NCBI GenBank assembly: GCA_031363055.1
Contig: JANLTP010000064.1
Location: forward strand, 1 to 64,000
Direction: 5' to 3'
Length of the DNA stretch: 64,000 nucleotides
Source: JANLTP01 sp031363055
GTDB taxonomy: Bacteria > Pseudomonadota > Gammaproteobacteria > Burkholderiales > Burkholderiaceae_E
Positions 8,662 to 17,267 of this stretch are shown one piece after another; position 1 is the first letter of the stretch; each line of letters begins with the position of its first letter. Below the pieces are notes generated by a model. That model did not search any database. It was not told where the DNA came from and saw only the letters and a program-made list of their open reading frames with translations. The position numbers and the translations under genes are program-made.

Positions 8662-9724
8662 TGGCCAGTTGGCCGCACACAGCTTGTGTAACCGCCACCG
8701 TACTCGCCGTGCCACCCAGATCACGGGTACGTAGTGCCGGGTTTGCGGTGACCTGTTCGATCGCCTCCATGACGCGTTTCGCGGCGTCAAATTCGCCCAG
8801 ATGTTCGAGCATCATGACTACCGACCAGAAGGTGCCGATCGGGTTAGCCAGACCCTTGCCCATGATGTCGAAGGCCGAACCATGGATCGGTTCGAACATC
8901 GACGGATAGCGGCGCTCGGGATCGATGTTGGCGGTCGGTGCGATGCCCAGACTGCCGGCTAGCGCTGCGGCCAAATCGCTCAGAATATCGGCATGCAGGT
9001 TGGTTGCGACGATCGTGTCGAGCGAGGCCGGACGATTGATCATGCGCGCCGTCGAGGCATCGACCAGTTCCTTGTCCCAGGTGACGTCGGGGAACTCCTG
9101 GGCGATCTGCACAGCGATTTCGTCCCACATCACCATCGCATGGCGCTGGGCGTTGCTCTTGGTGATGACGGTGAGCAGTTTGCGCGGCCGCGATTGGGCG
9201 AGCTTGAACGCGAAGCGCATGATGCGCTCGACGCCGGCGCGGGTCATCAACGACACGTCGGTGGCAGCCTCGATCGGATGGCCCTGATGGACGCGACCGC
9301 CGACACCGGCGTACTCACCCTCCGTGTTCTCGCGAACGATGACCCAGTCCAAGTCGTCGGGTCCGCAACGTTTGAGCGGGCCGTCGATGCCAGGCAGGAT
9401 ACGGGTCGGACGGACGTTGGCGTATTGATCAAAACCCTGACAAATTTTCAGCCGCAGGCCCCACAGCGTGATGTGATCGGCAATGTGCGGGTCACCGGCC
9501 GAACCGAACAAAATGGCGTCCTTGTGACGCAGTGCGTTCAGACCGTCTTCGGGCATCATGACGCCATGCGCTCGGTAGTAATCGCCGCCCCAGTCGAAGT
9601 TCTCGAACTCGAAGCGAAATGACGCGCTACGGCTGGCGAGCGCTTCCAGCACTTGCCGGCCGGCCGGAACCACCTCCTTGCCGATGCCGTCTCCGGGAAT
9701 GGTCGCGATGGTGTAGGTTTTCAT
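8648..9724 (-). CDS. ttuC: tartrate / D-malate dehydrogenase (decarboxylating, LeuB-like family)
   Basis: A 358-residue NAD-dependent beta-decarboxylating dehydrogenase of the isocitrate / isopropylmalate family. The N-terminus TIATIPGDGIGKEVVPAG, the substrate-loop motif VIVRENTEGEYAGVGGR, the Lys in VITKSNAQRH and the metal-binding region NLHADILSDLAAALAGSLG are all visible. The pattern RENTEGEYAGVGGR and the length fit tartrate dehydrogenase / D-malate decarboxylase rather than LeuB. ATG at 9722-9724 is chosen because GGAGA lies just upstream and the extra 25 codons before it show no family similarity. It is transcribed away from the P450 gene, with a 170-bp shared upstream region. Expected products are pyruvate, or oxaloglycolate from tartrate. 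Confidence 0.85.
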   Translation of the reverse strand: MKTYTIATIPGDGIGKEVVPAGRQVLEALASRSASFRFEFENFDWGGDYYRAHGVMMPEDGLNALRHKDAILFGSAGDPHIADHITLWGLRLKICQGFDQYANVRPTRILPGIDGPLKRCGPDDLDWVIVRENTEGEYAGVGGRVHQGHPIEAATDVSLMTRAGVERIMRFAFKLAQSRPRKLLTVITKSNAQRHAMVMWDEIAVQIAQEFPDVTWDKELVDASTARMINRPASLDTIVATNLHADILSDLAAALAGSLGIAPTANIDPERRYPSMFEPIHGSAFDIMGKGLANPIGTFWSVVMMLEHLGEFDAAKRVMEAIEQVTANPALRTRDLGGTASTVAVTQAVCGQLATTSR

Positions 9725-9894
9725 AAACGTTCTCCGAGTGGGTTGATGCCGGGCAGAGTATTGCAGGGTGGCCGAATCGACGGCAAGTCCCGAATCCATC
9801 GCCGTTCAATGGCATATACTTTTGATTCCGGTGGCGGCGATGCTCAAGGCAGACAATACGCGTTGGGCGCCGCTGATCAAATCAATCGGATTCA

Positions 9895-11130
9895 GTGCCG
9901 ACTCCTGAGCCCTGGAAACACCAAAAGAATAGAGTTGCCGTGGCTCAAACCGCTCCTGAACTCGACCTGGATCCGTTCAGCGTCGAACATCTGAGCGACC
10001 CGTACCCGATGCACGAACGGATGCGTTCAGCCGGCGCCGTGGTCAAGCTTGCGACCTACGACCTGTTTGCCACGGCGCGCCATGCCGAGGTCAGGGCCGT
10101 CTTGCAAAACCATGAAGTGTTTATATCTTCAGCCGGCGTCGGTTTGGCCAACTTCAACAAGGAGCCGCCGTTTCGACCGAAGAGTCTGATTCTCGAGGCG
10201 GATCCGCCGGCGCACGGCCGGGCGCGCAATCTTCTGGCGCGTATCTTGTCGCCCCGATCGGTTGAGCAATTGCGGGCCGGTTTTATGGCCGATGCCGAGC
10301 AACTGATCGATCAGTTGGTGTTGGCACGCGACATTGATGGCGCGAAGGATTTGGCTGAAGTTTATCCGTTGAAGGTCTTCCCGGACGCGGTCGGCCTCGA
10401 CGAAGTCGGTCGTGCCAATCTGCTGATTTACGGCGACATGATCTTCAACTCGTTTGGTCCGAGCAATGAACTTTTGCAGCGCGCCGCCGCGAACGTCAAA
10501 CCGGTGACGAGTTGGATCATGGAGCATTGTCGGCGTGCTGCACTGCGGCCCGGTGGACTCGGCGATCTCATTTACCAGGCGGCCGATGCCGGTGAAATTA
10601 CGCAGGAGGAAGCGCCGCTGCTGGTACGATCGTTCCTGTCGGCGGGTGTCGATACGACCGTCAATGGGCTCGGTAACGCTCTGTACTGCCTGGCCCAACA
10701 CGCCGATCAATACGCGAAATTGCGTGCCGATCCGAGCCGGGCGCGTCTGGCCTTCGAGGAAGTGCTCAGGTTTGAGTCACCGGTGCAGACGTTTTTTCGC
10801 ACCGCCGCGCGTGATACCGAACTGGCGGGCGTCGCCATTCCTGCCAACAGCAAGATCGTGACGTTTCTGGGGGGCGCCAATCGGGACCCGCTACAGTGGC
10901 CGAATGCGGATCGTTTTGATATCGAGCGGCGCACCGTCGGCCATGTCGCGTTTGGCGCCGGCATTCATGCCTGTGTCGGTCAGGTGGTGGCGCGCATGGA
11001 GGGCGAGTTCATCCTGTCGGCGCTCGCACGCAAGGTCAAGCATATCGAAATCGTCGGTACACCCGTGCGACGGTTGAACAACACCTTGCGGGCGCTGGCC
11101 AGTTTACCGCTGCGACTTACCAGCGCCTGA
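9895..11130 (+). CDS. cytochrome P450, CYP199A-like
   Basis: A soluble bacterial P450 of 411 residues. The heme-binding loop is FGAGIHACVGQVVARMEGE with the ligand cysteine, the I-helix oxygen-activation motif is SFLSAGVDTTVNGLG, and the ExxR helix reads FEEVLRFESPVQTFFRT. Several stretches (SAGVGLANFNKEPPFRPKS, ILEADPPAHGRAR, RRLNNTLRALASLP) closely recall CYP199A enzymes, which O-demethylate or hydroxylate para-substituted benzoates such as 4-methoxybenzoate. The GTG at 9895 has no clear ribosome site, and GTG 9940 is an alternative giving 396 residues. No ferredoxin or ferredoxin reductase gene is in the window, so electron partners must be elsewhere. The exact substrate is inferred only from family likeness. 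Confidence 0.88.
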   Translation: MPTPEPWKHQKNRVAVAQTAPELDLDPFSVEHLSDPYPMHERMRSAGAVVKLATYDLFATARHAEVRAVLQNHEVFISSAGVGLANFNKEPPFRPKSLILEADPPAHGRARNLLARILSPRSVEQLRAGFMADAEQLIDQLVLARDIDGAKDLAEVYPLKVFPDAVGLDEVGRANLLIYGDMIFNSFGPSNELLQRAAANVKPVTSWIMEHCRRAALRPGGLGDLIYQAADAGEITQEEAPLLVRSFLSAGVDTTVNGLGNALYCLAQHADQYAKLRADPSRARLAFEEVLRFESPVQTFFRTAARDTELAGVAIPANSKIVTFLGGANRDPLQWPNADRFDIERRTVGHVAFGAGIHACVGQVVARMEGEFILSALARKVKHIEIVGTPVRRLNNTLRALASLPLRLTSA

Positions 11131-11183
11131 ACGAGGACCGATGTGCAGACCCGCCCCGAGGACCGGTGCAGGAGCGCAGTGTT

Positions 11184-11984
11184 TCAGTTCCGGAAGCTTG
11201 GGTCGAGCCGGTCGAGCTTGCGCAACAGCCCCGGCCATTCCATGACACCGTAAGGCCGTCGGGTCTTGGGTTGATAGTTATTCCAGGTCTCCTCGAGCAC
11301 CTGGGCCGTCACGGCATTGAGTGGGCTGTTGCAGGCCATCGCTGCCAACTGTGAGCGGCAGGCCAGCTCGAGCCGATGCATCCAGTTAAAGGCCTCGCCG
11401 ACTGTTCGGCCAACACTGAGCGCGCCATGATTGCGCAGGATCAACACTTCGCTCTGCCCCAGGTTGCTGATCAGCGCGGCTTGCTCGTCGGTGTTCAACA
11501 CAACACCCTGATAATCGTGATAGCCGACCTTCAGGAATCGCATCGCGGTCTGAGTGATCGGCAACAAGCCGCAGGCCAGCGACGATACGGCCATCGAGGC
11601 CCAACTGTGGGTGTGAATGACGCAGGCCACTTCAGGCCGCGCCTCGTGCACGGCGCTGTGGATGACATAGCCGGCCTGGTTGACACCGTATTGCAGCTCG
11701 CCAAAATCAGGGGTCGAGAGAATCTTGCCGGCATGATCGACCTTGATGAGGCTTGAGGCCGTGATCTCTTCGTACATCATGCCGTAGGCGTTGATCAGAA
11801 AGGCACCGTCTTCGCCTGGCACGCGCGCCGAAATATGATTGGCCATCATATCTGACAGGCCATACAGATCGACCAGCCGATAACAGGCCGCCAGATCGAT
11901 TCGCGCTTGCCATTCGGTGGGCGTGCAACGAGGCTGCATCGAGGCAACGTTCAAGGTGCCGGGTGAGCTTGAGGGCTGGGTCAT
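11184..11984 (-). CDS. class II aldolase/adducin-family protein
   Basis: A 266-residue class II aldolase/adducin domain protein. The zinc-site histidines appear in VIHTHSWASMAVSS and ILRNHGALSVG, and the N-terminal part has YGLSDMMANHISARVP, the usual start of this fold. Family members are fuculose-phosphate-type aldolases, epimerases or decarboxylases; this subgroup, common in Burkholderiales, has no firm substrate. It is the last gene of a minus-strand run with a lipoprotein hydrolase 53 bp upstream and converges on the P450 gene with a 53-bp gap. Confidence 0.85.
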   Translation of the reverse strand: MTQPSSSPGTLNVASMQPRCTPTEWQARIDLAACYRLVDLYGLSDMMANHISARVPGEDGAFLINAYGMMYEEITASSLIKVDHAGKILSTPDFGELQYGVNQAGYVIHSAVHEARPEVACVIHTHSWASMAVSSLACGLLPITQTAMRFLKVGYHDYQGVVLNTDEQAALISNLGQSEVLILRNHGALSVGRTVGEAFNWMHRLELACRSQLAAMACNSPLNAVTAQVLEETWNNYQPKTRRPYGVMEWPGLLRKLDRLDPSFRN

Positions 11985-12037
11985 GGGGTTGTGTACATGA
12001 GTCTAAACGCATGAGGCATATTGGCTCTCGACATTCC

Positions 12038-13432
12038 TCAGTAATGCAGTTCGGCAATGACCACTCGGTTCTCGCTGACGGGCCAATTTCTGACGACGAT
12101 GCGCTCGCGCTCGAACAAGCCGACGACCGCGCGCAGTGGCGTCGCGGCCACCACTACTCGTGCACTGGCGATGCCTGCCACGCCCTCACCGATTCCGGCT
12201 AGCGGCTTGCCGTCCAACTGCATTTGATAGCGCGCTGCGTCGAAGTAGCCGCGCGGTCGCTCCAGCGTAACGATGGCGGCCAGGTTGCGATCGGCGTCCG
12301 CCAGCCGACGGGGCCGCAGATTGACTAAGTCGCTGCTGCGTGCAAACGGCGAACGGTAGATATGAGTCGTCGCAAACCCGCTGGCGCTGACGACGAATTC
12401 GTGTGCGCTCGACGAATCGGTCGTGAACGGCCCCCAGCGGCCATCGGCCGTCACCGTTTTGCTGTGCACTGCCGCGCCCAGTCGCTCGCCGGTGCCCGGA
12501 TTCACTTTGTATATCTCGAGCATGCTGCCGGGTAGCGGCTGGTTGGTCACGAACGTGCCTTCGTAACCGGTGATGCGACCGTCCAGCACGACGCTGGCTT
12601 GCGCAATGATTCCGCCCTGACGCAGTGGCTGTCCGGTGACGAACGACCAGGTCTGAACGAAGGCGTCGGTGTGGTACGACACTTCGCGATGATCGAGTTT
12701 ACCGAGCACCAGGTTCTGCGCGCCCTTCAGTGCCGGGCCAGCCTCGGTGATGTTGGTTTTCAGATTCGGCTGACCGATCCAGCGGCCGTCGGGCTGGGCA
12801 AATTTATCGTTGCCCTGTGAGCGCAAGGTCAACCAGCGTGGCCCGGGAGTGACTTCGTTGCCGTCCGGCCCTTGTGGCGCGTTCAGCGCGCTCAGAAACG
12901 GTCCGGCGCCATTGAACTCACTGTTCAGTCGAAAGTCGGTCGCCCAGACGCCATGATTCGGTACACCGCCCAGCACCACATGTGAAACCGTGCGCCCGCC
13001 ATCGCCGTTGCGAATGTAGTTGCGAATGACATAGCCACCACGCGAATTACCGACCAGCGCAACCTGGCGTGCGCCGGTGCGTCGCAACACCGCCTTGACC
13101 TCGTCGCTCAAGTAGCGCAGTTGGTCATCGGTTCCGGAGCGGCCGACTTGCGGCTTGTCGTCTTCGTCGCGGGCCAGCGGCAGCGGGAAATCAACGGCAT
13201 GCAAGTGACTGCGCGGCCAACCGTTCGATTCGAATCGCCATAGCATGGTCGTCCAGGTTGCAGCCGAATCGCCGTTGCCATGCACAAACACAATCGGGGT
13301 TCGAGGATCGGCAGGGGGCCCTTGCAACAGCGTGCCGCAGCCCGCCAGCAAGGCCGCGCTTATCAGTGCGATTGCCCCGCCCGTCCGCCACCAACCCAAC
13401 AACAGAACTCGCCGCACTAAATTTGGTTTCAT
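12038..13432 (-). CDS. lipoprotein alpha/beta hydrolase (lipase-like)
   Basis: A 464-residue exported hydrolase. The N-terminus has a signal sequence ending in the lipobox ALLAGC, so the protein is probably lipid-anchored. The core starts TPIVFVHGNGDSAATW (oxyanion region) and carries the nucleophile elbow GNSRGG, i.e. GxSxG with Ser near residue 130. A histidine in LDHREVSYHTDAF is a candidate for the triad. The C-terminal half, from about residue 280, holds beta-rich modules resembling starch-binding or carboxypeptidase-regulatory-like folds (YKVNPGTGERLGAAV). Esterase, lipase or polyester depolymerase activity is plausible. It lies 33 bp after the beta-lactamase-fold gene and probably shares its transcript. 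Confidence 0.8.
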   Translation of the reverse strand: MKPNLVRRVLLLGWWRTGGAIALISAALLAGCGTLLQGPPADPRTPIVFVHGNGDSAATWTTMLWRFESNGWPRSHLHAVDFPLPLARDEDDKPQVGRSGTDDQLRYLSDEVKAVLRRTGARQVALVGNSRGGYVIRNYIRNGDGGRTVSHVVLGGVPNHGVWATDFRLNSEFNGAGPFLSALNAPQGPDGNEVTPGPRWLTLRSQGNDKFAQPDGRWIGQPNLKTNITEAGPALKGAQNLVLGKLDHREVSYHTDAFVQTWSFVTGQPLRQGGIIAQASVVLDGRITGYEGTFVTNQPLPGSMLEIYKVNPGTGERLGAAVHSKTVTADGRWGPFTTDSSSAHEFVVSASGFATTHIYRSPFARSSDLVNLRPRRLADADRNLAAIVTLERPRGYFDAARYQMQLDGKPLAGIGEGVAGIASARVVVAATPLRAVVGLFERERIVVRNWPVSENRVVIAELHY

Positions 13433-13465
13433 GCCTGCATCACTACTTTATAGAGCCAACGCTCG

Positions 13466-14461
13466 TTAGAACAATTGCCAAGGAATCGGGTCAAACGCGT
13501 AACCGCTGCCGCTGCTGCGCAACTGACCAATGCCCGGGAAGGTGACATGGACCGCGCCGATCAGAAACTTTTCGGTGGCGGCCTGCTCGAACAGTGCCTT
13601 GCGGGCGGCCCGCGCCATGGTCTGATCCCAGTCGAAGGCGACCGTGAATTCCGGTCTCGGAAACTGCACCGGGGCCACATGCATAAGGTTGCCGAACAGC
13701 AGCAAGCGCGCATTGCCGGATTGCACCATGTAACAACTGTGGCCCGGCGTGTGCCCGGCGGCGTTCACTGAACGAATGCCCGGCGTCAGTTCGTCACCCA
13801 GGGTGAAGGTCTTGATGCGATCGCCATAGGCGGCCAGAGCCCGTTTGGCCGGCACAAACCGGGATCGTTGTGCTGGCGGTGCCTTCTCTTCAACTTCGGC
13901 GCTGGTCCAGTAGTCAAAATCGGGTTTCGCCATTCGCAAGATGGCATTGGCGAACAACTTGGCACCTTCCGGCGTGACGGCGCCGTGCAGATGGTCGCCG
14001 TGCATGTGAGTGATGTAGACCTCGTCGATTTGGCCGGGCTCGATGCCGGCAGCAGCCAAGGCCTGCGGCAGTCGGCCAGCCGTCGGACCCAACATCTTGG
14101 CGCCACCGGTGTCGATGAGCACGAGCTTTTCGCCGGTATTCACGAGGAACGTGTTGACCGGCAAAAGCAAGGGAGCGCCGGCCGCTATACCGGCTTGTTC
14201 CAGGTGCTGCTTCATGACTTCCGGATCGCCAATCAGTACCGTCGGCGGCACATCGATAAAGCCGTCGAGTAACGTTGTGACCTCAAAGTTGCCGAGCTTT
14301 AGCCGATGCACACTGGTCATCTGATTGCCGGCGAGTGCTGCACGCGCTTGCGCTGGCTGAGCAGCCAGTGGACCTAGAGCCGCGCCAATGGCTGAGCCGA
14401 GTGCGAGTCCGCTGATGCCGCGCAGGCTCGATCGGCGAGAATAAGCTCGTGAATTTTGCAT
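13466..14461 (-). CDS. exported metallo-beta-lactamase-fold hydrolase
   Basis: A 331-residue metal hydrolase. The zinc motif THMHGDHLHG (HxHxDH) is followed by further metal histidines in NAAGHTPGHSC, and the strand LVNTGEKLVLIDTGG is typical of the fold. The N-terminus SRRSSLRGISGLALGSAIG is a twin-arginine-like signal followed by an AQA cleavage region, so export by Tat is likely. ATG at 14459-14461 is chosen because GGAGA lies nine bases upstream. Relatives include quorum-sensing lactonases and aryl or alkyl hydrolases; the substrate is not visible. Confidence 0.85.
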   Translation of the reverse strand: MQNSRAYSRRSSLRGISGLALGSAIGAALGPLAAQPAQARAALAGNQMTSVHRLKLGNFEVTTLLDGFIDVPPTVLIGDPEVMKQHLEQAGIAAGAPLLLPVNTFLVNTGEKLVLIDTGGAKMLGPTAGRLPQALAAAGIEPGQIDEVYITHMHGDHLHGAVTPEGAKLFANAILRMAKPDFDYWTSAEVEEKAPPAQRSRFVPAKRALAAYGDRIKTFTLGDELTPGIRSVNAAGHTPGHSCYMVQSGNARLLLFGNLMHVAPVQFPRPEFTVAFDWDQTMARAARKALFEQAATEKFLIGAVHVTFPGIGQLRSSGSGYAFDPIPWQLF

Positions 14462-14547
14462 GGTTTTAGTGTCTCCGTATTTTGATCTGTGCGCTGGCGT
14501 CTTCGAGCGCGCGCTGCGGCAGCAAGTATAGGGTGAATCGTCCGACC

Positions 14548-16200
14548 TCAAACCTTGCCCAGAGCCTCGTCAAGGTCATCAAAAACATTCTCGGCGCCCA
14601 AGGTTTCCAGAAATCCGGAGCGACGAATCAATGACGCTGGTTGTTCGTTGACTTCAGCCAAAATCAGTTTTCCACCTCGTTTGCATAACATGCGATGCAC
14701 GGCCTCCAGCGCCTCCAGGCCGGTGGTGTCCAGATTGATCAGTTGATGCATCTCGAGGATCAACACATCGGGCAGCGGTCGCGCCGGATCGAACAGTTGC
14801 TCGAGCTTGGTGACCGAACCAAAGAACAGCGAACCGAACACCCGATACGCGACGACCGAGCGGCCGTCGCTGCGCTTGGCCAGATCGGCGGGCAATCGGA
14901 TTTCGTCCAACCGGGTCAAGGTCGAGATACGGTGAATGAAAAACAGGCTCGCCAGCACCAGCCCGACTTCAACCGCGACGGTCAGATCGAACGCAACCGT
15001 CAAGGCAAAGGTCAGCAAGGTGATTGTCTGGTAGCTGATCGAATAGTGACGCAAGCGCCGGAACGCGGCCCAGTCGCCCATGTTCCAGGCGACCGATAGC
15101 AGAATCGCGGCCAGTGACACCATGGGAATGTATTCGGCCAAGGGCGCAGCCACGACAATGATCAGCAGCAAGGTCAATGAGTGAACGATTCCGGCCACCG
15201 GCGAGCGTGCACCGCTGCGAACATTGGTGACCGTTCTCGCAATGGTGCCGGTGGCGGCAATGCCGCCGAACAGTGGCGCGACGAAGTTGGCCACCCCTTG
15301 TGCCATGAGTTCCTGATTCGGATCGTGCCGATCGTTGATCATGCCGTCGGCAATGCGAGCGCACAACAGCGATTCGATCGCGCCCAGCAAGGCGATCGAC
15401 AAGGCCGGCACCACCAGTCTCTGTGCGCTCGACCAATCGAACTCAGGTAGCGCAATACCGGGCAGCCCTTGCGGGATTTGCCCGAAGCGGCTGCCAATGG
15501 TGTCCAACGGCACATTGAACAGCTTGACGGCCAGTACACCAATCAACAACGCCACGATCGTGCTCGGAATTCTGGCCAGGATGCGTCGCCAACGTCGATC
15601 GTTGGCCTGATAGGATTTTGGCCACAACATGACCAGTGCCAGCGTACCCAGCCCGATGGCGGCAGCCGAGCCATTGATCGTATGCGCCGCGCTCACCAGC
15701 GCCGCCAGCTGTGAGAAAAAGTTTGACGGCATCGCATTGATTTGCAGACCCAGGAAGTCGCGGATCTGCATGATCGCGATGATGACGGCAATACCGTTGG
15801 TAAAGCCGATGACAATAGAGACCGGAATGAAGCGGATCAGGTTGCCGAGCTTGAATGCGCCCATCAGGAACAGCAACACGCCGGCCATCATGGTGCTGAT
15901 CAGCAAGCTCGCCAGACCATAACGCTCGACGATCGCATACAACAGCGCGACGAAGGCGCCGGCCGGCCCGCCAATTTGGACCTTGGAGCCGCCGAGCAGC
16001 GAGATCAGGAAGCCGGCAACAATGGCCGTAAAAATACCGTGCTCGGGTCGGGCGCCCGAGGCAATACCGAAGGCCATGGCCAACGGCAACGCTACGATGC
16101 CCACAGTGAGGCCGGCTGCGAGGTCAGCGGAAAAGTCTTTGCGATCGTAGTGCTTGAGGCTCTCGATCAAGCGCGGCCGAAAGCTGAACTCGGAGAACAT
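14548..16200 (-). CDS. SulP-family inorganic anion transporter with STAS domain
   Basis: A 550-residue membrane protein of the SLC26/SulP family. The SulP start is clear (RKDFSADLAAGLTVGIVALP, then LAMAFGIASGARPEHGIFTA), about 10-12 hydrophobic segments follow, and a STAS domain occupies the last 110 residues (VLILEMHQLINLDTTGLEAL). Such proteins carry sulfate, bicarbonate or organic dicarboxylates with protons or sodium. ATG at 16198-16200 is preferred; a TTG four codons upstream is possible. It is the first gene of the minus-strand run and is divergent from a Bug protein gene, with a 59-bp gap. Confidence 0.9.
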   Translation of the reverse strand: MFSEFSFRPRLIESLKHYDRKDFSADLAAGLTVGIVALPLAMAFGIASGARPEHGIFTAIVAGFLISLLGGSKVQIGGPAGAFVALLYAIVERYGLASLLISTMMAGVLLFLMGAFKLGNLIRFIPVSIVIGFTNGIAVIIAIMQIRDFLGLQINAMPSNFFSQLAALVSAAHTINGSAAAIGLGTLALVMLWPKSYQANDRRWRRILARIPSTIVALLIGVLAVKLFNVPLDTIGSRFGQIPQGLPGIALPEFDWSSAQRLVVPALSIALLGAIESLLCARIADGMINDRHDPNQELMAQGVANFVAPLFGGIAATGTIARTVTNVRSGARSPVAGIVHSLTLLLIIVVAAPLAEYIPMVSLAAILLSVAWNMGDWAAFRRLRHYSISYQTITLLTFALTVAFDLTVAVEVGLVLASLFFIHRISTLTRLDEIRLPADLAKRSDGRSVVAYRVFGSLFFGSVTKLEQLFDPARPLPDVLILEMHQLINLDTTGLEALEAVHRMLCKRGGKLILAEVNEQPASLIRRSGFLETLGAENVFDDLDEALGKV

Positions 16201-16259
16201 GCTCAGGCGCAATCACACATCGCGTATAGTTTACGCGAGACCCAGTACCGGAGACCACC

Positions 16260-17246
16260 ATGAAATCATATCGATCATTCTCTATGCGCAGAGCCTGCCT
16301 GAGCCTGGCGGCGTTGTGCGCCTCGGCCCTGAGTGTTGCGGGCCATGCTCAAAGCTGGCCGAACAAAACGATTACGTTGGTGACGCCGCAAGCCACCGGT
16401 GGCACCTCGGACATTCTGGCGCGCGCAATGGCTGAACGCCTGTCACAGCGGCTCGGTCAAAGTGTGGTGGTCGAGAACCGGGTCGGCGCTGGCGGTAACA
16501 TTGGTACCGGCCAGGTCGCCAAGGCTGCGCCCGACGGCTACACCTTGCTGGTTGGTTACGTCGGGACGCTGGCAATCAATCCGAGCCTGTATGCGTCGGT
16601 GCCGTTTGATCCCATCGACAGTTTCAGCAATATCGTCGGTATCGCCGACGTACCGCTGGTGCTGGTGGTGCGCAACGATTTCCCGGCCAGGACGCTCGAT
16701 GAGCTGGTTCAGTACGCCCGCACCAAACCGCTGGTCTACGGTTCGGCCGGTAATGGCACTATGAACCACATGGCCGGTGAGCTACTGAATCAGGCCGGAA
16801 AAATCAAGATGACTCACATACCGTATCGCGGCGTTGCGCCGGCCGTGACCGATCTGGTCGGCGGTCAGGTCGATCTGGCGTTTGCATCGCTACCGTCGTC
16901 GCATCCGTTCATCAACAGCGGCAAGCTGCGCGCCATTGCGGTGACCAGCGAGACTCGCTCGAAGGCCATGCCGGAGGTGCCGACCATGCTGGAGTCGAAG
17001 CTGGCACCGATCAGCGTGTCGACCTGGTACTCGATCATGGCGCCGAAGGGTGTGCCGGCCGCCGTGGTGACCCGGATCAATGCCGAGGTCGTTGCCATTC
17101 TGGAGACGCCTGAAATGAAAGCGCGGCTCGAATCGCTGGGTGCGGTGGTGTGGTCGGTGGGCCCGGAGCAGTTGTTATCGACGATCAAATCGGATCTTGC
17201 GCGCTGGTCCAAGATCGTCAAGGACTCGGGCGCGAAGATCGATTGA
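16260..17246 (+). CDS. Bug/TctC-family tripartite tricarboxylate transporter binding protein
   Basis: A 328-residue periplasmic binding protein. After a signal peptide ending GHAQ, the mature chain starts WPNKTITLVTPQATGGTSDIL, followed by VVVENRVGAGGNIGTGQVAK and PDGYTLL, the Bug family hallmarks. These proteins bind carboxylates, amides or aromatic acids with two beta-strand loops holding the ligand's carboxylate through water. No TctA/TctB permease is nearby, so it must share membrane partners encoded elsewhere or act in sensing. It is divergent from the SulP gene. Confidence 0.92.
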   Translation: MKSYRSFSMRRACLSLAALCASALSVAGHAQSWPNKTITLVTPQATGGTSDILARAMAERLSQRLGQSVVVENRVGAGGNIGTGQVAKAAPDGYTLLVGYVGTLAINPSLYASVPFDPIDSFSNIVGIADVPLVLVVRNDFPARTLDELVQYARTKPLVYGSAGNGTMNHMAGELLNQAGKIKMTHIPYRGVAPAVTDLVGGQVDLAFASLPSSHPFINSGKLRAIAVTSETRSKAMPEVPTMLESKLAPISVSTWYSIMAPKGVPAAVVTRINAEVVAILETPEMKARLESLGAVVWSVGPEQLLSTIKSDLARWSKIVKDSGAKID

Positions 17247-17267
17247 TTGACTCAGGCCAGCAAGGAC

